A stretch of 64,000 bases of DNA from the NCBI GenBank assembly GCA_024305405.1, contig JAKNDB010000087.1, positions 5,334,501 to 5,398,500 of the forward strand, written 5' to 3'. Every line of letters starts with the position of its first letter. Position 1 is the first letter of the stretch. Position numbers and translations under genes: made by a program. The DNA is from Dirofilaria immitis. Taxonomy: Eukaryota; Nematoda; Chromadorea; Rhabditida; Onchocercidae. The notes under the pieces are model-generated. The model saw only the letters and a program-made list of their open reading frames with translations, had not been told where the DNA came from and did no database searches. Shown in pieces: positions 52,701-61,979 of the stretch.

Positions 52701-53687
52701 GCAGCGCAGCGTGATGAATTTTTTAAAACCAAAATATTATAGCTTTCAGCAAAAATCAAGAGATGCGTTAATAAGATATTCCTAATAATCTTGAAAATAC
52801 TCAATAAAGGTCAATAATGACATCAAAAAAATAAATTTTCTGATAGAATTTAAATTCTCCAATTTTAGCTTTAACCTTTTTCGTTATCCAAGAATACGAA
52901 ATTTTTAGACAATCAAGATGCTTTGAGACAAGCGACAGCATTTTCTGTGGTTTTTCTATTACTTTAATCAGTCACAATAACCTATAATAATCAGAAAACA
53001 TTTTTCAATGCGGAAGATATTTTTTTGCCGGTCTGGGAAATGTTTTTTCGACGTCGGGAAATGTCTTTTTCGACGTCGGGAAAGTTTTATTTCGACGGTC
53101 TGAAATAAAACACGCAAATGAAATTTATAATTTGAAGACAAGATTTGAACTTGTTTCGGTACTTTGAAATGCACTGGTCATTTTTATAAGAATTAAGGAA
53201 TACTTGTTCAAAAGTTCTGTAACAATTCTCAAAAATTTTTTATGTTCATTTGTTATAAGTTTCTTAATTAGTGAAAGTTTGATTAGATTTATATTGATAC
53301 AACTGATTTTATCAATGGCTTAGCTCCATTCTGGTCTGAATTTTTCATTTCTGTTTTATCGTCCTGCTGCGTTTATTGATTTAAATTAAATTCACTAAAC
53401 TACATTTGGTTTTAGTTTCACTAATTCTATCGATATATCACGGTTGAAGACAAATAGTTATTGCTATCGCTTTCTCCATTAGTTAATATCAGAACAAATG
53501 TAAAAAAAAAGAAATTGCTTATGATTGGGATAACAAATGTCTGACGATAGCCATTATTATTCGATGTATGCTAGCACCGATAATTCATTTGTTTTTCAAG
53601 AGAAAACTAAGTTTAATTAATTGCTCATCAAAAAAAAATACAGATTTACTAACCGTTCTGTCAAATATACGTAGTCGTAGTCATCCT
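43771..53687 (-). CDS. Single-pass membrane protein, unknown family, 5' incomplete
   Basis: Read on the minus strand, five exons join in phase: 53654-53687, 51437-51537, 50800-50931, 44304-44398, 43771-43899 (163 codons including stop). The outer part contains an acidic DDYDYVYLTER stretch, the segment RYGLIFIGLSSYSLHS and a KYSCKVCNTRIRTRKR segment with two cysteines. The 44304 exon encodes EIITFILGIFAIILIISTML, a clear membrane helix followed by YYRYCKK (stop-transfer). The last exon is a basic/hydrophobic tail ending LYPKLWDP. Donors include strong GTAAGTTC, GTAAGTCT and GTAAGTGA. The acceptor of the helix exon is a CAGAG pair, with AG at 44399-44400 chosen for phase. Upstream exons and the start are not found. 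The 6.4-kb intron 44399-50799 contains a whole BEL/Pao element. I do not recognise the family; a type I topology is inference. Confidence 0.5.
43958..44056 (+). pseudogene. Diverged 28S rRNA fragment 1
   Basis: The stretch contains the near-universal large-subunit rRNA motif CTTGAAACACGGACCAAGG, preceded by CTATCTGACC and followed by AGTCTAGC, a CGCAAGT-like piece, TTATTGGGT and ATGAAAGTAAAG. All are in the order found in eukaryotic 28S rRNA. Substitutions and the ~100-base length show it is a dispersed copy, not an rRNA gene. It sits in the intron of the minus-strand membrane-protein gene. Confidence 0.8.
44098..44160. repeat. 28S fragment 2 inside a snap-back hairpin
   Basis: Positions 44112-44157 repeat the 28S motif of the neighbouring fragment (one G for A). 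They are flanked by arms 44098-44112 and 44146-44160 that are perfect 15-bp reverse complements, and (TA)n runs extend on both sides. The result is a hairpin with the rRNA motif as its loop. Confidence 0.7.
44535..45174 (+). repeat. 5' LTR of BEL/Pao element
   Basis: It begins TGTTCGGAAATCCGA and ends ...ACAACA, like the copy at 49392. It aligns with the 3' LTR along its length with scattered substitutions and small indels, so insertion was not recent. It contains a 20-base SL1-identical stretch at 44980-44999 and AATAAA-like sequence further on. Confidence 0.8.
44980..44999 (+). promoter_or_regulatory. SL1 spliced-leader sequence inside the LTR
   Basis: These 20 bases are identical to the last 20 of the 22-nt nematode SL1 leader, missing only the two leading Gs (CA here). 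The matching place in the 3' LTR (49873-49892) keeps most of it. It is not followed by the SL RNA donor GTAA, so it is not an SL RNA gene. It may mark the 5' end of the element's RNA (start of R). Confidence 0.75.
45175..45200 (+). other. Putative primer-binding site
   Basis: Directly after the 5' LTR end comes TTTTGGTGCCCGAGGTGAGG. The TGG start fits the complement of a tRNA 3' CCA end, as expected for LTR-element minus-strand priming. I cannot name the tRNA with confidence. Confidence 0.5.
45475..46410 (+). pseudogene. BEL/Pao gag remnant with two zinc knuckles
   Basis: The matrix/capsid-like part lies at 45480-46113 in two frames (MWLEFWSSFNVTIHLQGIPN is characteristic of DUF1759 gag). 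Two nucleocapsid knuckles follow: CVFCNQSHWDNEC from 46292 (CX2CX4HX4C) and CFYCEDQHKTVLC near 46359 (CX2CX3HX4C). A TAG precedes the first knuckle and frames change at about 45700 and 46100, so no intact Gag is encoded. Confidence 0.8.
46490..47070 (+). pseudogene. BEL/Pao aspartic protease remnant
   Basis: The translation includes EKALVLFDVRSQS, the decayed counterpart of the D-S/T-G active-site segment, and further on YNIELGFYLINTKIGPIIIG, typical of the DUF1758 region downstream of BEL/Pao gag. Stops separate the pieces. The catalytic triad is not intact as read. Confidence 0.6.
47240..47870 (+). pseudogene. BEL/Pao reverse transcriptase, interrupted and truncated
   Basis: VYDASAHFKGKK at about 47438 is the conserved segment before the fingers/palm. 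The reading then shifts and stops near 47510. About 180 bases of unrelated sequence follow. RT resumes at 47697 with RFRMMKNVIIVDIKKAFLQL, which includes the first catalytic Asp (VDIKKAF). It breaks off after HYCFQ, and the YxDD motif, thumb and RNase H are absent. Confidence 0.75.
47514..47534. repeat. 21-bp perfect palindrome at an RT break
   Basis: Ten bases, a central C, then their exact reverse complement (TGCATCAATT/AATTGATGCA). It sits at the left edge of the sequence that interrupts RT. It may be a terminal structure of a small inserted element or a repair scar. Confidence 0.6.
47900..48730 (+). pseudogene. BEL/Pao integrase remnant
   Basis: Pre-integrase sequence (ATRILIVQAQSQGITGGEVN) is followed by the core. 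First acidic residue: FENIGLDY (48315-48340). Second: LSDNASQF near 48510. Third: APWSGGVYEKLIG at about 48630. The DDE residues are thus visible but lie in different frames with stops between, so no active enzyme results. Confidence 0.75.
48900..49355 (+). pseudogene. BEL/Pao C-terminal DUF5641-like region
   Basis: NSLRERTSREHVSP-like and then GKLFNRPINMLYLLEVDG segments match the conserved domain that follows integrase in Pao-type elements. The tail is Glu/Pro/Arg-rich. The frame changes at least twice. Confidence 0.65.
49392..50062 (+). repeat. 3' LTR of BEL/Pao element
   Basis: It begins TGTTCGGAAATCCGA as the 5' copy does and ends ATAATACA. A purine-rich stretch just upstream (49370-49380, AGGAGGAATTGGAGAA) is the likely polypurine tract. 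It carries the SL1-like sequence at 49873-49892 with a few substitutions. Confidence 0.8.
50063..50799. other. Intron remainder right of the retrotransposon
   Basis: This is the part of the membrane-protein intron that lies between the 3' LTR and the exon at 50800. On the minus strand a short hydrophobic open segment (about 50565-50610, ILPVPIIAIFPRFY before a GTAAGC) is exon-like but does not join in phase with the neighbours I propose. Confidence 0.35.
53035..53102. repeat. CG-rich short tandem repeat
   Basis: Three to four imperfect copies of a unit containing TTTTTCGACGTCGGGAAATG. CGACGTCG is itself palindromic, and the local CpG density stands out in this AT-rich window. It lies in an intron of the minus-strand gene. 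Confidence 0.7.
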
Positions 53688-54030
53688 CTGTATTTGTCCG
53701 AATTGAAGCATCATTGAGATTTCACGAAGATCAAAACTGTATATAAGACTGTAATTATTATTTAGAAAATGAAAAAAATATGTATGAACATAATCAAATC
53801 ACTTGCATCGCTAATTCTCATTATTAGTGCTAATGAGATTCAAATGCATCCATAAGTGATCGTATAGCAAATTCCTCAAATGACAATAAGCCACAAATTA
53901 TTTCGCATAACCTATGCTTGGATCTTGATTTGAATACTTTAGTTTACGTAGATTAATACAACGTATTATTTTTCTTAACTTTATGAGTTCGCTATGCTTT
54001 GATATTGTATGATCCTTACAGCGTTCGCTT

Positions 54031-54067
54031 TGTCATGGAATGTCATGGAATCATTTGTCATGGAATG
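54031..54067. repeat. TGTCATGGAAT triplicate
   Basis: Three copies of TGTCATGGAAT, the third after a four-base spacer. It is a local slippage product. Confidence 0.7.
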
Positions 54068-55433
54068 TTTTTGATGAAATCAACACGCGCTCAAGCGAAG
54101 CAAAAATGCTTTGCGAAACAATTGCTTCTTTGAGAAATCACCAATCGCTAATCCATTCCACGTTATAATCTAGAAAATTCAAAACCAAAACCAAATTAAA
54201 AAGCCAATATACAAACAAGCTTCGCTAATAACAGCAGTTGTTTTACTTTATTATCAAGATACGATCTCGGTCTTTTTGAGTCTCGAAGTCTCGAAGAAAA
54301 ACTTTTGCTTCTGTCATTACACCTGGTTATTTTTACTAAGTGCACATTCGTTGCATAAAGATTGTGTAAATCTTTCATCATTAATAATTTTGTAATTTTA
54401 GTTCATCATATGGATCTTACAACTGAGAATATTAAGCAAAAAAATACTTAAAAGTTTAAAATATTGCTGAGGTTCAAACGTTATTGCTCTTACTGGATGT
54501 TTGCTTTCGTATGATTTTTGCAGATGCGCTTATCAGATGCACTTAATTTTTGCTTTTTTATTGCTACTTTAAAATATAATAAGTAGATTCGCAAAAATGC
54601 AAATTATAGTAACATAAGGCAAAAGGATTGAATTACATTAAAACTGACAATATAAATTTAGAAGCTCAGATTGCATAAAATATAGAAAACATAAGATACA
54701 GTGATTCATGAATGAAAACATTTCTCATTATCAAACATTTCGCTCTATTATTTCAACTAAAAAATGAAGCAGAAAATTAAAAAGGAAACGTCTTAAAACT
54801 TCTGCATAATTTGGTCATTATCATTTTTCATTACTTCTATTGCAAACCTAATATATTTTATATTTTAAATAAATATAATGGAATCAAATAGATGAAAAGA
54901 AAAAGATAGAGAAAACTAAAAACTTTCATCATATCTCGGAACATTTCCATCAGATTTAATGTCATAATACATATTAAAAATTTCAGCGTAAATCAATCTT
55001 TCGAATATGATTAAAAAAAAAATTTAAACACATTATTAATTGATTATCGCTAGCAGTTTCATTCAATTTCTTTTTCTGCACAAATATAATATGCTCCTTC
55101 GCATTTTTTTACTGAATTGAAATTGGACAACGAATGCAAATCTTCAGCACTACAGAGACCATGGGATTGAAACTAATTTATTCTACTATTCGTTTAAGTT
55201 TGTTTCTTTCTCTCTTATTATCAAAATCATAAGTTTAAATTTCTTAATACTAAATGATTATGAAAATAAATATTTTATGTGAAAAATCACCGCCTATATA
55301 GATTGCAGTATCTTCAATAACTTCAATAAAATCACCGATGATTGTACAGATGAACTGAATAAATGCATACACTGTTAACAGCTGAATTGTTTATGCAATA
55401 TTATGAAAAGCTTTTGAAGAATCAAAAGTTTCG

Positions 55434-55624
55434 AATACAGATTTTATTGTGTAAAAAGTTTTGTTATGATGGACTTTATTCATCGTAACTACAGTGCAGA
55501 AAAAAATTGATGAATATCGATAAACAATCTATATTTTGTATTTTTGTATTAGGAATTGATAGAATTGGGTTTAGAAGCGATAATAATAAATGGGTTGAAT
55601 GAAAAATGAAGAATAATGAATGAA
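55434..55624 (+). repeat. Dispersed ~190-bp repeat, copy A
   Basis: It aligns over nearly its full length with the reverse complement of about 63241-63463. Shared landmarks are a block around GGACTTTATTCATCGTAACT (55472), GATGAATATCGATAA (55509), and a GAATGAAAAATGA tail. Roughly 75-80% of bases look the same by eye. No coding capacity. Confidence 0.65.
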
Positions 55625-56099
55625 TGAACAATATCCAATGGATAGCAACCCTTTAGTAAAGATGTTTACGATATTTCAACAACTTATGATTTCATCTGAG
55701 ATGTCACGTGAAAACGCAAGCAGAACATCAACAAATTTAAATAAATTCAGGAAACTAAATAAAATGAAAAACCTTTTCTGCAATAATGTTCAGCAACATT
55801 ATGTTATGTAATCTGGTCGACTGTTTTTGTCTGAAATGGAAAATATCGCCAATGATCGGTTTCGAATTAAATGTCAAAAAATGCTTAATGACCAATTCCC
55901 ATCAGAATTGCTTAGAAAAACAATGTGTTTCAAAACTTTTTAAATAAAAAAGAAGCATAGACCCATTCAACTGTTTGATTGTTTGCTTTTATATGTTTAT
56001 AAAAGAGCCAGGGTAATTTTGCTTATAAACAATAGAAATTATCAGAAAAGTTTCGATTAAAACAAATTTTAGCTTACTTTCTTTTCTCTTTGCTTTTAA

Positions 56100-56840
56100 T
56101 CGTTTTGAGTTTTTAGTTATTTATTTTTATTTTTTTCTTATTTATTGTTTTTTAATTATTTTTTTCGTTATTTTTTGGAGTTTAAAAATAAGTTTTTATG
56201 GATAGTTATTCTTTTTTATTTTGATAGTTTCATTATGAGTTTTAATTATTTTTCTTTTGGTATTATTCGATTTTTCTTTTTTTTTTTTTTCGTTATTTCG
56301 TGGCCATCACCATATGGGTGTTTTAATTGTTTTTTTAATATTATTTTTTATTTTTTTAATTTGTTTGTTTTTTAATTCTGGTAGTTTTTTGATTTTATAC
56401 ATGTTTTATGAATTAACTATGATTCTTTTTTGTTTATTGGGACATAGTCATCAGGTTAAAAAGGTTAGTAGTGCTTATTATTGTTTAATTTGTTATACTT
56501 TATTTTTTGGTATACCTTATTTATTTTTGTATAGTCATGTTTTTTTATAAATTTTGCTTATTATGATTTTTTTTTATGAATTTATTTTTTTGTTGGGTTT
56601 ATATCTTTTAGTTAAATTTCTTATTTATTTTTTTCATGTTTGGTTGCCTAAGGTTCATGTTGAGGCGCCAACTAGTTCTGGATCGTATTAGTATGTCTTT
56701 GAATTATATATAATAGGTACAATAAATTTAGTATTTATAGGTTATGGTTTGAGTTTTTCATTTTTTTCTTTAATTAGTATAGTTTTTTGTTCGTTTATTC
56801 GTATAGTTCAGAATGATTGTGTTTACAAATCTTTTGTTTA
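56100..56840 (+). pseudogene. Nuclear mitochondrial insert (nad4 fragment)
   Basis: Strand composition changes sharply to T-rich with G over C, as in nematode mtDNA coding strands. Translated pieces match ND4: LILYMFYELTM, QVKKVSSAYY, then FFHVWLPKVHVEAPTSS, and VFIGYGLSFSFFSLISIVFC followed by QNDC. Stops and frame changes separate them. The usual MLLAGLLLKLG segment after VEAPT is missing, so there is an internal deletion. It lacks flanking mitochondrial genes. It is not functional in the nucleus and uses another genetic code. Confidence 0.85.
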
Positions 56841-59477
56841 GCAAACGTCGACATCAAAAATTTATGAAATAAAAAATAAATAAGATTTTAACTACTAAAA
56901 TCCAGAAATATAATAATTCCGAAACCAACGACTCAAATGACAGTAAAACCTAACATTAAAAATATTACGAAAATGAAACCTGCATAAAAGCCATGTAAAC
57001 TTTATCAACTTCAGGATATCTTGATGACCTATTTTTATGGATCATCAAGATATCCACGAAACTTCCCTTCAGAATTCTAGCAACTTTAATTTCAAATAAC
57101 TCATGATTATTACATGAAGTCAGTGGCAGGTCACACAAACGACTATAATGTAATCATATGAAAAAACAAAAGATTTGTAAAAGCTAACATAGCACTTCAT
57201 TTGTTATTTAAAGAAGTATTTCTAAAGGAAGTTTAATCTCACTTGATAAAAATATCAAGCGCTTTGTTCTCATCAAAACCTTTTACCCCAAGATAAATAT
57301 CTATAATCTTGGCGCTCATAAGCTTTTTAATAACTTTTTGAAAAAGGAATTTCTGAATAAGAGGGAATGAAAAAGAATAAATAAAGTGATCAAGAAAAAA
57401 ATTGCTGACTAAGAGCCATGATTTAGTCAGGCGATTCTTATACACAAGCAGTAATGTCGTCGATCTATTTCTTATTTAAAATTATTTAAAAATTGAAATA
57501 GAATTTATGATGTAAAATATTTTCTTAATTTTTTTCGAAAGAACAGAGATGAAAGATTTTCAAATGAGATTAAAAGTGACAAACAAGAATTTACCACAAA
57601 TCAATAACTTTCTCTTGAATAACGACTGCTGAAGTGACGTCAGTAACAGTGCGCTTATGTCTTGCGACATTAAAATTTAGCAAAGACAGATCGAGATAAT
57701 ATCGAGACATTAAGTTGTTGCACAGATTAAAAGATTTGGAAAATAAGTTGGAAGAACATAATTGATAAAAGGATTAAGGTGAAAAAAATCCATGATATGG
57801 CACGATGGAATACTTTCCTGAAGGCGAACAATCACAAACAGATTGAACGATACTAGTAATTCTCATCCTGCTTGATTGCATCAATTCCATCAATTCATTT
57901 TTTATTACTTAATTTATTTATCCACAACGATAATTAATAGCTATATAACTCAATAACGACCATTCAGTGGATGAAAGGTCAGGAAAAGAAGCCAGAAGTC
58001 GGAAGGAAATTAAATAAAACTTTAATAAGATTAACAGCCGTAATTAGATAAATGTGGTAATTCTGAATCTTTCCTTAATCGCACTCGTCATCTAGGTTCA
58101 AGCTTCTTTCAATACCGCAATTCTCTTTCCAACGACCGATTCCCTGCCCTTAACCATTTCTCTGCATCTCTGCATATGTCTTGGACATTTCGCTTCTTTT
58201 CGCTCTCTACATTTCAACATCCTCCCAATCATGATGGATTCTTCTCATCAAGCAAATGATATTTTGCAGATTGTTACACTCTGTAGCCTTCCAAAATATT
58301 CTTGTTCACTCTTACTCTATAGTTCTGCCAGTGGAAATTCTTTTGCTGAAATTGTGACACCCTATCATTCACGCTGAGGCTGAATTTATTTTTCAGTTTT
58401 GTCTAGTCACGAATTATTCAGCCTTTCGAATTTTAAATCCACTTTGGCCTCATAGATGGATGGATAAGCCCCTAAGAAATTACTGGTTATATGATGGGAA
58501 CGATGAAGAAAATTTTCTGACCATACTCTCTCTTTTCCTTCCTCTGTTTTTATCATTTAATATGATATTTGACTTGAAATGGTCATTGGTTGAAATATTG
58601 ATAATCATGAACTTTTTCGTAAGACTGTAGTCATTTAAAGAAGTATTCGTTATCATAGAACTCTGGAATTTGCAGCCGTAATTGTATCGCTTCTTGGTTC
58701 TATCACTCAATGTCCTGTCTTTACTTTGTCAAAGCCGATTTATTTATATAAAATTATTAATTCTCAATCGATATTTTAGAATAATTCTCCTGAATAATAA
58801 TTTATCAGTCAGTTTATGGTTGTTAAGTTCATAGGCATTATGAAATTTATTAATTTCTGCTTGAGGACTAAGCAATGCATTTTCGTGGTGAATCAATGAT
58901 GTTATGAGATTTAGCACCGAAGCAGATAGCTTATGGTACGCAAGCAAAATGTCCTTTGATTTGTCTAAGGTGATAATTGACACAACAAGTCTTAAAAAAT
59001 TGCCAAATGAACATGGATACTGGTTGCAGCTTTGATTGTTGAATTCCACTACCGCATCACTGAAATTATTTCGAGCAAAATATGTTTAAAAAAAAAAGTA
59101 GCTGAAATTAAATTTGGATGTCTTACGCCTAATCCCAGCAACCACCATAGTTTTCAATACATGATCAAGAAGTGCAAATGGAGTAAAATGGTTGAACAGT
59201 TGAAATACCATTACTTCTTTCAGCTACCGATCCCGTTAATTGCGGCTTTTCAGTGTTATCGTCGTAGGTGGCGCTACAAACTGCAGCTGTTATTGATGTT
59301 GGAAAATGTTGATTTTCAAAATATCATTTAAATCATTTTTAACAAAAATTTTGTTAATACAGGAAGTATAATATTTCCTTCGTTTTTCAAATAGATTCCT
59401 GATGTTGTTCTTCTCGGGAGACCGAGAGGAAATTAATTCAAATTTATTCCTAAAAATACATTTTTGTAACAAATAAT
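56841..59477. other. No recognised gene; hairpin and CT-rich patch
   Basis: It contains the hairpin at 57014-57055 and a pyrimidine-rich, less AT-rich patch at about 58080-58330. Two ~100-codon open frames sit back to back (58744-59049 minus, 59032-59331 plus). Neither shows a domain, signal peptide or splice partner that I can defend, and such lengths occur by chance here. Confidence 0.4.
57014..57055. repeat. 14-bp perfect hairpin
   Basis: GGATATCTTGATGA at 57014-57027 pairs exactly with TCATCAAGATATCC at 57042-57055 around a 14-base loop. The stem is not simple-sequence, so it is unlikely to be a composition artefact. Function unknown. Confidence 0.6.
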
Positions 59478-59567
59478 TAATTCATTAACGATTTCCTGTT
59501 CTCACACTAATTCATTAACGATTCCTGTTTCTCACACTAATCCGTCAACGATTTCCTGTTTTTGCAC
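59478..59567. repeat. 30-bp minisatellite, 3 copies
   Basis: Three consecutive ~30-base units of the form TAATTCATTAACGATTTCCT... ending CTCACAC, with a few substitutions and a one-base shift between units. Confidence 0.85.
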
Positions 59568-59632
59568 TAATCAAAATATTTATGTAAATTTTCTTATTCA
59601 TCATTCACCCAAATTCCTTTCCCACATTTGTT

Positions 59633-59746
59633 CCAATCAAAATATCTGTTTTATCTATTTACAAATCTTACCAATCAAAATATCTGTTTTATCTATTTAC
59701 AAATCTTACCAATCAAAATATCTGTTTTATCTATTTACAAATCTTA
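59633..59746. repeat. 38-bp minisatellite, 3 identical copies
   Basis: Three perfect 38-base units (59633-59670, 59671-59708, 59709-59746) starting CCAATCAAAATATCTG, then a partial fourth that diverges. Perfect identity suggests recent expansion. CCAAT occurs once per unit. Confidence 0.9.
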
Positions 59747-61979
59747 CCAATCCAAATTTTTTCTCTCATCACGCCCCTTTTATCACCTTATATAAACACA
59801 ACCACAGCAACAGATTTCAAGCTTGTTCGTTTTCATTTCCTTTGCTCAAGTTTTGTGACTTGTTTTCTTTTCTTTTTTTTCTAGTAAAATTATTATTACT
59901 TATTGATTGTCCCTGCAGCAAAATTTCCACAACAGTTCTTGGTATGGTAAATTGTTGGAGGCAGTTATCTGCAAGTAAAGAATTATGCATATATGTATAA
60001 ACTTGTCTTAATTTACTATTTCGTTACATATAGCTAATTGGCACCATATCAGAAATATGGCAGAACTAAGTGAAAATTCAACAAATTTTACAAGAAATCT
60101 GAAATAAAGAAAATGGAAAACGGTATGTTCATGCCTCAGGAATCTATTCTATCATTGTGAAAAAAAAAAGAAAGAAAACGAACATAGTTATAGATTTGGA
60201 ACGCAACACCATCCTCGAATCACTGTCATCTGTGGAATATGCAGAAAAATTATTATTAAGATCATTGCTTTCAATTTCGTTGACTATGTTGCATATTCAA
60301 TTTCGGTTATGCAATTGTAATTCATTGGAAAATGCAATGTACTAATACGAGATAACTCTTTAAATTTAAAGAGATGTTTGAAGGTACTGCGTATGGTTGT
60401 CAAAATAATAATATTTTCAAAAAATAGGAAAATATTTTACAATTTTTATGCCTAAATTCTAAATCGAAAGAAAACAATGGTTGCTATTCATTGCTGCAGT
60501 ATTTGAAGCAATCGGTATACACACATCACTATCAATATAAGCAGTTATGATTTCGATATATCCATGGTGCGATGTAAATTCTTATTGTGTTTGCGTGACT
60601 TTAATCCATTTCTTCAAGAAATCTACTTTTCTAGTATCTAGAAGAAAAATGTGAATGTTTTTTACAGAAATCTTTGAAAATGCAGAAAAAAACTGTGAAA
60701 AAGACTATTTCTCAAGGAGTAATATGGCTCGATGAATACTTGAGATGCCCGAAAAATTTATCGCGACGTTAACAAAATCAATTTATTACTATTTCAGTTA
60801 ACATTAAATTTTGTCCTTTCAACTTTTATTAGTTGTCGATGGAATATGATTCAAGAAAAGAAGTTTAGAAATGATAAACTTGATATCTCGATTGAAAATT
60901 CTAGCGATTACTATAGACTGCAATTGAGTAGAATTTGTACTTTTTGATCATGACGAAATGACTATACAGCTGATAGCAAAGTTGCTGCTTTAAATTAGCA
61001 ACCGTCATAGTTATTCGGATATTTGCATGGTAATTATGTGAAAAGAATCATTGATATGAATATACTTATGTTGCTGGAACTGACATATTGTTACAAAAGA
61101 TTTCAATTTGTACTATAAACCAATGAAAATTCAATCTTGCTTCTTTTCAAATTTTAATTTATCACTATTTAACGGTTTATAATCCTATTTTGGTTTAATA
61201 GGAGTAAATTGCTGTACTGTTCGATGCACACCATAACCATTATGGTAACAATTACGAATCTTATAGTTTGTGAGTTTTGAATTTGTCTAATGTATTTCTT
61301 TATTCGTGCTTATAAAAACCACACGAGATTAGATTATTTGAATTCATACATAAGAGATAGAAAGGAAAATAAATTTAAGAAGACTTCACAAATGGAAGGA
61401 AGGTGACTGAACTAATAAGGTGTATGTGTTAAGATCTTTTTGGAATGCTACTGCAAGTTTATTCGATGTATAGTTAACACCAACATAGGTAACTCCTCGC
61501 CTTAGAACTTCTGCACACGTTTAATTTGTTACAGTAATTGCTCTGATTAAAAAATAAATTTTATTATATTATACTGCTAAATTGTCTATGAAAGTCGGTA
61601 TTCCATATCATATCATTTTCACAACATCGTTAGTACATTAGCTATACCATTAAAAATTACATGAAAAAAAATCATTCATAAACTACTGCATATTATGTAT
61701 TACGACATATATCTATCGCGTATCGCTAATATTTATGCAGCGCAAATACTGTTCTTGATTCATCTAAATATGAAGATATACACGGGAGATTAAATATAAT
61801 TAATAATTAGCAGAGAATTTATCACAATAGGTATTTTAAACAGTTATAAATATAAATTTCAATTTCATATTATTAAGCTAAAAATTTTCGTAAAAATTTC
61901 GAAATGATTCGAAAACACATCTTTTTACATAAATAGGGAAAAAGCACATAAAGAAAGATATTTAGTGAGATATACATTA
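59747..61979. other. Intergenic region left of guanylate cyclase
   Basis: It starts with a TATATAAA box-like sequence near 59790, 40 bases past the minisatellite, but no convincing transcript follows. The rest is AT-rich without a supported exon and includes the 3' flank of the minus-strand cyclase. Confidence 0.35.

Larger units (their letters stand above)
53688..56100. other. Region upstream of the membrane-protein gene, no exon assigned
   Basis: Missing 5' exons of the minus-strand gene could lie here; a possible minus-strand segment at 54196-54381 has no clean splice partner. A triplicated TGTCATGGAAT motif occurs at 54031-54067. One copy of a ~190-bp dispersed repeat starts at 55434. 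Confidence 0.35.

Noticed and set aside
58744..59331. Two ~100-codon open frames on opposite strands
   Set aside because: Length is within chance at this composition. There is no recognisable motif, and they overlap each other at their starts.
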